Positions 38,322 to 47,202 of a DNA stretch of 50,182 nt are shown here, in pieces. Below the pieces are notes generated by a model. It did not search any database, was not told the origin of the DNA, and was given only the letters and a program-made list of their open reading frames with translations. Position 1 is the stretch's first letter. The number at the start of each line of letters is the position of its first letter. Source of the stretch: an uncultured Clostridia bacterium (GTDB taxonomy: Bacteria; Bacillota; Clostridia; TANB77; CAG-508); contig CAOKHH010000010.1 in NCBI GenBank assembly GCA_948468225.1, positions 1 to 50,182 on the forward strand, in the 5' to 3' direction. A program made the translations under genes and the position numbers.

Positions 38322-41300
38322 TTATATAAAATTAACTTTCTTTAAATAATTCATATATTTTATTATATATTTTTTGTTTATCTTTTTCCATTTAAACCCT
38401 AAGTTTTTCAAGTATTTTTCCGTAAAGTTTGAATTAAGCCTAATATTTGATGTATATATTAAATTTTTATTATCATCTAAATCATATATTATTCCAGATA
38501 AAATATTTTTTCTATTATTATCAGCAAGTATTCCAGTTAAAATATCCCTCATCATAATATCTGAAACAGGTAACATATCTATGTTTAAATTGTCTTTAAG
38601 CGTTTGCATAAGTAATTTTATAGTTAATAACTTAGTATCATATATATGAAAAACATTACAATTACTACTATGATTTAATATTCTTATTATAGCTTCGGTT
38701 GCTAAGTCAACAGGTGTAAGTTCTATTGCATGCTGTAATAAATATTTAGGAAACGCTCCTATTTCGACAAATGACTTTATACGTTTCGCAAATGCATTTT
38801 CAGAAACGTTCATTTGGAATACTCCATCTGAATATCTATTAACTATATTTCCTAGCCTTAATATTTGAGCATCTAGTCCATTAGAAATTGCTTCTAAAAC
38901 TAATAATTCGGCTTTAAACTTAGTTGTTGAATATACTCCTTTTAGGTCTTGTCCAACATAAATATCTGTTTCTTTAAATATTTTTTTGTCATTAATATTT
39001 TCTAAAGTTTCAACAACAGTTTCTTCTTTTTCTCCATTTCCAGATACGCTTATAGTAGAAACATGTAATAACCTTTTTTTGTTTTTTAGGCAAAAATCAA
39101 CTATGTTTTTAGTTCCATTAACATTTATCTCTTCAAACTTCTTCTTTATTCCAAAATGTTTAACCAATGCTCCAGAATTGATAACAACATCTATGTTATC
39201 AGCTAACATTTCATAATCTTCTTTAGATAATCCTATATTATCTTCTGCAATATCTCCATGCACAACATGTATTCTTTTTGAAATTTCATTTTCGTATCTA
39301 CTTCCAAAATAAAACTCTAAAGTATCTTTTAATCTTTTTGCTATATCAACACTATTTTTAGGTCTTACCAAACAATATATGTTTCCTTTATTGTTTCTCA
39401 TAAATGAATCTACTATATGTGCTCCAAGATAACCAGTTGATCCTACTAATAAAATATTATTTACCTTTGCCTTTTTTATTGATTTTAAATTTTGTACAGT
39501 ATTTCTTTCTAAAATGTCTTTAAATTTGCTATAATCATAATTCTTTATATATTCTTCATTTGAACGATTTGCTCTTTTTGATAATTCCTTAATTGTAGGA
39601 TGTGTAAATATATCACTATATTCAAAATCAAGACCATACTTAACAGCTTCAATTTGCATATTAATTGCAGAAACTGAATCTCCTCCTATATCGAAGAAAT
39701 TATCGTTTATATCAATATCTTCTATTTTTAATATGTTTTTCCATATTTGCAATAGTTTTTCTTCATCGGTTGTCAATTCCTCTATATTAACCTTGCTATT
39801 TACAATAGGTTTATTAAGCTCTGGTAATGGAAGTGCTTTTCTATCAACTTTTCTGTTAATTGTATATGGCATTTCTTTTAATTTTACAATATATGTAGGT
39901 ACCATATAAGGAGGTAGAGCTTTACGAAGGACATCTTTTACAGCATTTTCTGGAACATCATTATCACATACATAATATCCACATAAAAATTCTTTACCAT
40001 CCATTTCTATTTTATTTACTATTGCTGATGATACTCCTTCTATGTTTAACATTAAATTTTCAATCTCGCCTAACTCTATTCTCAATCCTCTTAATTTTAT
40101 CTGATGATCAATTCTACCCAAACATTGAACTTTACCATCAAACGTCCATCTTCCAATATCTCCAGACCTATACATCTTTCCTGTTCCAAAAGGATTATCT
40201 AAAAACTTTTCACTTGTTAACTCTGGTTTTCCAATATATCCAAGACCTACTTGTATACCAGAAATATATATTTCTCCGACAACACCAATAGGAACTCTTT
40301 TCATATTTTTATCTAGTATATGAATTTGTGTATTCATTATTGGAGGTCCTGTTGTAATTTCAGTTTCTCCATCTAAATTTTGAACATTAGAAAGTACAGT
40401 TATTTCACTAGGTCCATAAATATTATATATCGTTATATCATCTGCTAATGCCTTTAAATCTTTTACGAATTTTTCTGGTAAAGGCTCTCCCCCAAATACC
40501 ATATTTTTAACTTGGGCTAAGGCAGTATTTTCCTCTCTATTATCATAATTTATTTTCATTAAGCTAGGTGTTACAGTCATTACATCTACATTGCATTTTC
40601 TTATTAACTCATCTAAAAGTTTAGGGTTTCTATGCTCTGCATTATTTGCCATAGCTATTTTTAGTCCGTGAGTTAATGACACAATTATTTCATATACAAA
40701 TATATCGAAAGGTGTAGAAGTTACAGAAGCTATACAATGTTTGTTACCTTCTTTTAAGTAATCTAAAACCAAAGTCATAGCTTTTACCATGTTAGCCAAT
40801 CCTACTTGATTTAACATTGTTCCCTTTGGTTTTCCAGTAGAACCTGAAGTGTAAATTAAATATGATAAATCTTCTCTATCAATTTTTACATTTGGATTAC
40901 TGAAATTTTTACCATATATTTTCTCAATATCCAAATCTATTTCAATACAATTTTCTATTGTTTCTACTCTGTCTTTCAACTCTCTTTGTGTTAATACATA
41001 GCGAGTTTTGCTTTCTTCTAAATAATACTTTGTTCTTTCAGTAGGATATGTTGGATCTACATTAAAAAATGCAGCTCCAGCTTTTAAAATTCCCATCATA
41101 CATACAATAGTTTCTAACGAACGATTTGTCATTATGCAAACAATATCATTTTTTCCAACACCCTTGTTTATTAAATAATGTGCTAAACTATTAGCTTTTT
41201 TGTTTAATTCTTTATATGTAAGAGTTTTGTCTTCACAAATAACAGCTATATTATTTGGATTTAATTTTACTTGCTCCTCAAATATTGAAACAACAGTATC

Positions 41301-44300
41301 ATCATTAATAGGTCCGTCTGTTGCATTAAATTTTTCTAAAAGTTTTAATTCGTCTTGTGTTATTATTTCTAAATCTTCAATTTTTGCATCAACATTTTCT
41401 ATAAATTGCTCTAATATAAATACATAATGTTCAATAAAACTTTTAATAGTTTCCTTCTTAAACAAACTAGAATTATATTCTAAATTAAATGTATAGCTAT
41501 CTGGAATTATTTCAAGCCATATATTAAATTTAGAGGTTTTTGTATCTGCAGGAATTAGTTCTAAATTAGCATTAGCTATTTCGTATTTATCTTTTTTTAT
41601 ATTTTGATATGTTAAAACTACATCTAGTAATGATGGATTACTATTTACCTTTTTAGAAATTAATTCATATGAGTAAGGTTGGTTTGATAAAGCATCATTA
41701 ACAGTATCTTGAACATCTCTTAATAACTCTTTAACAGATTTAGAAGTATCTATATTTTTTCTAAGTACAATGTTATTCACAAACATACCAATAACATTAT
41801 GAAACTCTTCTAAGTTTCTATTTGCCAAAGGACTAGCTACAATCAAATCAGTTTGTAATGTATATTTGTATAAAAGCACATATAACGCTGTAATAAATAA
41901 TGTATATTCTGAAACTTTATGTGATTTAGATAAATCCTGTAACTTTTTAAATACATCACTTTTCATATTATAAGAAATCTTATCACCATTAAATTTCTTT
42001 GTACTTGTTGGATAATCATATGGTAAATTTAATGTAGGTATATCTGCATTTGGAAATACAGAAGCCCAATACTTATCATACTCTTTTATTTCCTCACTTT
42101 TAATATAGTTATTTTCCCAAGCAGAATAATCTACATAGCTAAATTCTAATTCTGATATTTCTTCATTATTGTATATCTTGCAAAAATCTCTCATTAATAT
42201 ATTTAAAGAAACTCCATCCATTATAATATGGTGTGTATCTAATAATATTAAAGTTTTTTTGTTATCTAAAACACATACACTCACTCTTAATAATGGAGCT
42301 TTTTCTAAATCAAAAGGCTTTGGAAAACTATTAATTATTTTGTTCATATTTTCTTCTGTATCATTAAAACTACTTATATTTAAGTCTTTTTTTACAATAT
42401 CAAAATCTAATACTTCTTGCACTAAATTTTCTTGCTCTACAACAAAACGTGTTCTAAAGCTAGAATGTAATTCTACTAACTTAAAAAAGGTGTTTTTTAC
42501 TTTTTCTAAATCCAAAATAGAATCTACAACTAATGCTCCAGAAACATTGTATACCAAATTTTCTTCTGATATCTTTTTAGTAGAATAATATATCCTTTTT
42601 TGTTCTGATGATACTGGGTAATACTCTGACTTATCTGTTTTTTGTATTTTATTGCTTTTAAACTTTTTATCTGTTGAGGCTATTAAATCTGATAAATCTT
42701 TAACAAGTGGGTTATCTATAATATCCTTAACAAAAATTTGCACATTAAAATCACTATAAACTTTTGTACATAAATTTATAGCAGATAATGAGTCTCCTCC
42801 TAATTCGAAGAAGGAATCTTCAATACTTATATTAGTAACATTTAAAATTTCTTTTAAATTTTTAATTAGCAATTCATCTGTATTATTTCTAGGTAGAACA
42901 ATCTCTCTTCTTCTGTTTTCAATACTTGGCATTGGTAATTTTTTTCTATCTACTTTTCCATTAGGTGTATATGGAATTTCTTCTAATCTCACAAAATACT
43001 GAGGTACCATATATTTAGGCAATCTTTTTTGAATATTATTTCTAAGATTATCTATGTTTATATCTTTATTTGAGATAAAATATGCACATAAAAATTCATG
43101 CTCTTCATTATCTACTTTCTTTACCACAATACAATTTTCAATATCTTCAAAACTTAAAATCTCATTTTCTATCTCACCAAGTTCGATTCTAAGCCCTCTA
43201 ATTTTTACCTGATTATCGCATCTTCCTAAGCACATAATCTCTCCATTAGGGCAGTAATAGCCTAAATCCCCAGTTTTATATATTGTTTTATTTTCTTTAG
43301 AAAATGGATTTTTTAAATAACTTTTTTTAGTTAATTCTTCATTATTTATATATCCCTTTCCAACTCCATCTCCTGATATGTATATTTCTCCTGTAACTCC
43401 TACAGGGCAAATTTCTAGGTTTGAATTTAAAATATAAATTTGTGTATTATTTAAAGGATGTCCAATAGTTATATTGCTATGATTTGTTACATCCGTTAAT
43501 GTTGAAAATACTGTAGTTTCACTAGGTCCATATCCATTGTATATAACAGGTGAACATATATTTTTTAATTCATTTACTAAAGAAATTGGTAATTGCTCTC
43601 CTGCAAGTGTTATAAATTTTAGTTTTGAAAGAGCTGGAATATCATCAATATTATTAACTAGTAATTGCATTCTTGAAGGTGTTGTTTGAATAATTTCTAC
43701 ATTATTTTTTTCAATTATGTCATTTAATAATCTTGGAATTGTTTGCTCTTCTTCATTTGCAATAACTAACTTTAACCCTCTTTGTAGAGAAATTAAAGTT
43801 TCAAATATAAATATATCAAAACTAACTGTAGTAACAGATACAACAGTTCTATATATAGGATTTTTTAAATATTCAACATAATTGTTGCAATAATTTGCAA
43901 GATTAGATAGAGATTTATGTATTAACATAACCCCTTTTGGTTTTCCAGTAGACCCAGATGTATATATCATATATGCTAAATCTTCTGGCTCGTTTACATT
44001 ATCTAAATCATTTTTATTTGAATTATATAATTCATTTGTTAATTCCACAAATACTTTGCTTTCAAAATCCACTTTATTCTGTAACTTTTCAAAAGTTAAT
44101 AATAACTTTGCTTTACTATTTTCTAACATATACTCTATTCTATCTTGAGGATATTCTGGATCTATTGGAATATAGCAAGCTCCGCTTTTTAAAACAGCAA
44201 GAATAGAAACAATCATTTCTAATGAACGATTAACCATAATTCCAACAATATCGTTTCTTCCAATATTTTTGCTTCTTAAATAATATGCTAAACTGTTAGC

Positions 44301-45776
44301 TCTTTCATTTAATTCTTTGTAAGTCATAGAATTGTTTCCAAACGCTAGCGCAACTGCATCTGGCGTTTTTTCTACTTGCTCTTCAAATAATTTTGATAAT
44401 GTTTTTGTTTTATCATATTCAAAAGCAGTATTATTAAAATCATTCACAATTTTTTGCTTTTCTTCTGAAGTTATAATCTCTATGTTTTTAAGCATTATTT
44501 CATTATTTTTTAGTACTTGCTTTATTATGTGTATTATTCTTTTATGTATATCTTCTATATCACTTGCATCATATCTAGATAAAACATAATCATAAGCAAC
44601 ATCTAAGCTACCTGTATCGTTCATATCATATAAATGTATATTCATTCCATCAGATAAACAATTATTTGAAATCCATCTAGCATGAAATGGCACTATTGAA
44701 GTTTGTTTCTCACTTCTTACATTTTGATATGATATTAAAATATCATATAAATTTGGTATAGAATTATCTTTTTTTCTTAAATCTTCTAATAAATATTGAT
44801 ATGGATATTTTTGGTGTCTAAGCATGCTAAGTGAATCTTTTGCAATACCTGTAATAAAGTTATTAAAACTATTATCTTCTCCTAAGCAAATCTTAAATGG
44901 AACAGTACTAATAAACATACCTGTTGTATGTTTATCTTTAAAAGTTGCTCTATTTAAAATTGGTGTTCCTATAACAAATTCCTGCATATTTGATACTTTG
45001 CCTAAGTAAATAGCGAAAATCGCCATAAAGAAATTGAATATAGAAACTTTCTTTTCAGCACATAATTTATTAATTTCATCTATTATATCTTTCGGTATAT
45101 TAAACTGAACTCTGTTTGAGCTACAATCTATCTTTTTTACTACTCTTTCTTTAATACTTGGAATTTTAGCTACTTCTAAATTTTCTGTATATATATTTTC
45201 CCAATATTCTTTATCTTTCTTAAATCTATCACTAGCTAAATATTCTTTTTCTGAATTTATATAATCTATATAAGATGGTATATCTTTTTCTTCTTTCTCC
45301 TTTTTATTTGAAAATTCAGCATAGAAATCTACTATTTCATTTACAACAAGACCAGCTGTCCATGCATCTGATATTATATGGTGTGCATTTATAGTAAAAC
45401 CACCATTTCCGTTTGGAAATTCAAACATTTTAAATTCAAAAAGTAAATTTTCTGTAACTGGAAATACTTTTGAAGCCAATTCTCTTTCAAGGTTTCCAAC
45501 AGCATCTTCATCTTTTAGATTTAATTTTTCTATTTTAAATGGAACAAAATCACTTATATATTGTTGCACTTTTTCTTCTGTATTTAAAAGTTTTATCCTA
45601 AAACTGTCATTTTTTTCAACAAATAAATTTATTGCATTTTCTAGTGCAGTAAAATCTACTGTTTCTTCAAAAAAAACAGATCCGCAAATATTTTCAATGG
45701 GCATATTGGGATACATCCTCTCAGTTAGCCATATAGATTTTTGTGGATTAGTTAACTCAAATTTTACTTTTTTCAT
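38322..45776 (-). CDS. Two-module nonribosomal peptide synthetase with terminal reductase (C-A-PCP-C-A-PCP-R)
   Basis: A 2484-aa assembly line. Module 1: condensation (HHIISDAWTAG in place of HHxxxDG, about 140), adenylation (YIPIDPEYPQDR, MIYTSGSTGKPKGVM, NGYGPSETTVFS), carrier FFELGGDSLSAINL (Ser for phosphopantetheine, about 1030). Module 2: condensation with standard HHIIMDGVSL, adenylation (NVDPTYPTERT, LIYTSGSTGKPKG, NIYGPSEITVLS), carrier FFDIGGDSVSAINM (about 2080). The end is a thioester reductase (NILLVGSTGYLGAHI, then INSGALVKHFG, YSTTKFKAE) that should release the product as an aldehyde or alcohol. The first C domain suggests an N-acylated start or an upstream donor. By-eye specificity residues are D-I-F-Q-T-A-G-V-F and D-I-Y-T-V-G-I-V-L; no amino acid is assigned. 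The ATG (GGGAGA upstream) is preferred to a TTG 11 codons earlier. No partner genes are in view. Confidence 0.93.
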   Translation of the reverse strand: MKKVKFELTNPQKSIWLTERMYPNMPIENICGSVFFEETVDFTALENAINLFVEKNDSFRIKLLNTEEKVQQYISDFVPFKIEKLNLKDEDAVGNLERELASKVFPVTENLLFEFKMFEFPNGNGGFTINAHHIISDAWTAGLVVNEIVDFYAEFSNKKEKEEKDIPSYIDYINSEKEYLASDRFKKDKEYWENIYTENLEVAKIPSIKERVVKKIDCSSNRVQFNIPKDIIDEINKLCAEKKVSIFNFFMAIFAIYLGKVSNMQEFVIGTPILNRATFKDKHTTGMFISTVPFKICLGEDNSFNNFITGIAKDSLSMLRHQKYPYQYLLEDLRKKDNSIPNLYDILISYQNVRSEKQTSIVPFHARWISNNCLSDGMNIHLYDMNDTGSLDVAYDYVLSRYDASDIEDIHKRIIHIIKQVLKNNEIMLKNIEIITSEEKQKIVNDFNNTAFEYDKTKTLSKLFEEQVEKTPDAVALAFGNNSMTYKELNERANSLAYYLRSKNIGRNDIVGIMVNRSLEMIVSILAVLKSGACYIPIDPEYPQDRIEYMLENSKAKLLLTFEKLQNKVDFESKVFVELTNELYNSNKNDLDNVNEPEDLAYMIYTSGSTGKPKGVMLIHKSLSNLANYCNNYVEYLKNPIYRTVVSVTTVSFDIFIFETLISLQRGLKLVIANEEEQTIPRLLNDIIEKNNVEIIQTTPSRMQLLVNNIDDIPALSKLKFITLAGEQLPISLVNELKNICSPVIYNGYGPSETTVFSTLTDVTNHSNITIGHPLNNTQIYILNSNLEICPVGVTGEIYISGDGVGKGYINNEELTKKSYLKNPFSKENKTIYKTGDLGYYCPNGEIMCLGRCDNQVKIRGLRIELGEIENEILSFEDIENCIVVKKVDNEEHEFLCAYFISNKDINIDNLRNNIQKRLPKYMVPQYFVRLEEIPYTPNGKVDRKKLPMPSIENRRREIVLPRNNTDELLIKNLKEILNVTNISIEDSFFELGGDSLSAINLCTKVYSDFNVQIFVKDIIDNPLVKDLSDLIASTDKKFKSNKIQKTDKSEYYPVSSEQKRIYYSTKKISEENLVYNVSGALVVDSILDLEKVKNTFFKLVELHSSFRTRFVVEQENLVQEVLDFDIVKKDLNISSFNDTEENMNKIINSFPKPFDLEKAPLLRVSVCVLDNKKTLILLDTHHIIMDGVSLNILMRDFCKIYNNEEISELEFSYVDYSAWENNYIKSEEIKEYDKYWASVFPNADIPTLNLPYDYPTSTKKFNGDKISYNMKSDVFKKLQDLSKSHKVSEYTLFITALYVLLYKYTLQTDLIVASPLANRNLEEFHNVIGMFVNNIVLRKNIDTSKSVKELLRDVQDTVNDALSNQPYSYELISKKVNSNPSLLDVVLTYQNIKKDKYEIANANLELIPADTKTSKFNIWLEIIPDSYTFNLEYNSSLFKKETIKSFIEHYVFILEQFIENVDAKIEDLEIITQDELKLLEKFNATDGPINDDTVVSIFEEQVKLNPNNIAVICEDKTLTYKELNKKANSLAHYLINKGVGKNDIVCIMTNRSLETIVCMMGILKAGAAFFNVDPTYPTERTKYYLEESKTRYVLTQRELKDRVETIENCIEIDLDIEKIYGKNFSNPNVKIDREDLSYLIYTSGSTGKPKGTMLNQVGLANMVKAMTLVLDYLKEGNKHCIASVTSTPFDIFVYEIIVSLTHGLKIAMANNAEHRNPKLLDELIRKCNVDVMTVTPSLMKINYDNREENTALAQVKNMVFGGEPLPEKFVKDLKALADDITIYNIYGPSEITVLSNVQNLDGETEITTGPPIMNTQIHILDKNMKRVPIGVVGEIYISGIQVGLGYIGKPELTSEKFLDNPFGTGKMYRSGDIGRWTFDGKVQCLGRIDHQIKLRGLRIELGEIENLMLNIEGVSSAIVNKIEMDGKEFLCGYYVCDNDVPENAVKDVLRKALPPYMVPTYIVKLKEMPYTINRKVDRKALPLPELNKPIVNSKVNIEELTTDEEKLLQIWKNILKIEDIDINDNFFDIGGDSVSAINMQIEAVKYGLDFEYSDIFTHPTIKELSKRANRSNEEYIKNYDYSKFKDILERNTVQNLKSIKKAKVNNILLVGSTGYLGAHIVDSFMRNNKGNIYCLVRPKNSVDIAKRLKDTLEFYFGSRYENEISKRIHVVHGDIAEDNIGLSKEDYEMLADNIDVVINSGALVKHFGIKKKFEEINVNGTKNIVDFCLKNKKRLLHVSTISVSGNGEKEETVVETLENINDKKIFKETDIYVGQDLKGVYSTTKFKAELLVLEAISNGLDAQILRLGNIVNRYSDGVFQMNVSENAFAKRIKSFVEIGAFPKYLLQHAIELTPVDLATEAIIRILNHSSNCNVFHIYDTKLLTIKLLMQTLKDNLNIDMLPVSDIMMRDILTGILADNNRKNILSGIIYDLDDNKNLIYTSNIRLNSNFTEKYLKNLGFKWKKINKKYIIKYMNYLKKVNFI

Positions 45777-45876
45777 CTTGTATTCTCCCTTTATATAATA
45801 TTTTGCCAAAATTTACCTTTATTCTAGCACAACTGAGTAAAACTTGCAATATCATAAAAAACTATTTTTATTGACA

Positions 45877-47112
45877 TTATTCGACTTCTATTTTTCTATT
45901 TTCCATCAATATTTTTCCATTTACAATTGTCGTTTCTACATTCGTTCCCTTTGCATTATAAACAATATCTGAAAAGATATCATTTACAGGCTGCATTACT
46001 TCTGTATTTGTATTTATTATAATTATATCTGCTATTTTTTTTTCTTTTATACTACCTATTTTTTCATCTAATCCTAATGCCTTAGCTCCATTTATTGTCG
46101 CCATCTTTAGTACTTCGAAAGCTGGTAAATTCTTTGGATTTTCATTTATACCCTTTTGTAACAATGCGGTAAATTTCATTGTTTCAAACATATCTAAATT
46201 ACTTCCACTACCTTGCCCATCCGTTCCAAGTGATACATTTATCTTGCCATCTACCATTTTTTGAATCTTTGCTACTCCACATCCTAGTTTTAAATTACTT
46301 ATAGGGCAATGTGATACAGAAACATTCTTTAATCTAGATAATCTTTCAAGTTCCTCATCCGTTAATTTAACACTATGTGCTAATATTACTGGAATCTTTG
46401 TAAAATACTTTTCTATTACCTCTATTGGACTATCTACATTATAATTTCTTCTAATATCTTGTACCTCTTGAGAATTTTCGCAAAAATGCATATGTACCAA
46501 CATATTATTCTTTTTTGCAAATTCAATAAATTCTTTCGTATCTTCTTCATTTGTTGTGTATAACCCATGAATACCTGCATTAAATGATATTAACTCTTCA
46601 TTTTTATACGTATCCATTAGTTTTTCTAATTCTTCTAATCTAATTTTGGCAGAATCTGATGATGAACTCATTAAAGTTTTAGTTGTTTGTAACCTTATTC
46701 CTGTCTTTAATGCCGCCTTTATTATATAATCTGTCATAAAATACATATCATTTATTGTTGTGCAACCTGTTTTTATCATTTCCATGCAAGATAAATATGT
46801 TGCATCATATATATCTTCACTTGTCAATTTATCTTCTATAGGCCAAATCTTTTCTTTTAACCACTCTTGTAATCCAAATCCATCTATTGTTTCCCTAAAT
46901 ATGCTCATTGGCAAATGTGAATGAGTGTTTATAAGTCCTGGCATTACTATTTTCCCTGTTGCATCTATTATTTTTGCATCATTAGCAGATATTATATTTT
47001 TTTCTATCTTTTCTATAATATTATCATTTATAAGTATATCAATATTTTCTTCATATTTTTCTCTAGATGAATCCATTGATATAAGATTAGCGTTTTTTAT
47101 TAGTATGGTCAT
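45877..47112 (-). CDS. mtaD: MtaD-type amidohydrolase (5-methylthioadenosine/S-adenosylhomocysteine deaminase)
   Basis: A 411-aa metal-dependent deaminase of the amidohydrolase superfamily. Metal and active-site motifs: NTHSHLPMSIFR (HxH), the MHFCENSQEVQDIR block, ILAHSV (second His), and LGTDGQGSGSNLDMF (catalytic Asp). The flanking IVMPGLINTHSH and KIADIIIINTNT are typical of the MtaD/ATZ-TRZ subgroup. The substrate (MTA, SAH or a related purine) is by family and not shown. The ATG at 47112 has GAGGAGGG eight bases upstream, preferred to a start six codons earlier. Confidence 0.87.
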   Translation of the reverse strand: MTILIKNANLISMDSSREKYEENIDILINDNIIEKIEKNIISANDAKIIDATGKIVMPGLINTHSHLPMSIFRETIDGFGLQEWLKEKIWPIEDKLTSEDIYDATYLSCMEMIKTGCTTINDMYFMTDYIIKAALKTGIRLQTTKTLMSSSSDSAKIRLEELEKLMDTYKNEELISFNAGIHGLYTTNEEDTKEFIEFAKKNNMLVHMHFCENSQEVQDIRRNYNVDSPIEVIEKYFTKIPVILAHSVKLTDEELERLSRLKNVSVSHCPISNLKLGCGVAKIQKMVDGKINVSLGTDGQGSGSNLDMFETMKFTALLQKGINENPKNLPAFEVLKMATINGAKALGLDEKIGSIKEKKIADIIIINTNTEVMQPVNDIFSDIVYNAKGTNVETTIVNGKILMENRKIEVE

Positions 47113-47154
47113 AGATAATTCCCTCCTCATCTAATTATTATATCATATATACTT

Positions 47155-47202
47155 ATAAAAACAATAAAGGAAGGCAGAAAATCTTTACCTTCCTTTATTG
47201 TT
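47155..47202 (-). terminator. Terminator after the surface protein gene
   Basis: AACAATAAAGGAAGG (47160-47174) and CCTTCCTTTATTGTT (47188-47202) form a perfect 15-bp stem ending at the stop codon, followed by a T-rich run on the reverse strand. Confidence 0.93.

Noticed and set aside
38374..45009. Plus-strand frames opposite the NRPS
   Set aside because: They have shadow composition, lack start signals and overlap fully motif-supported NRPS domains.
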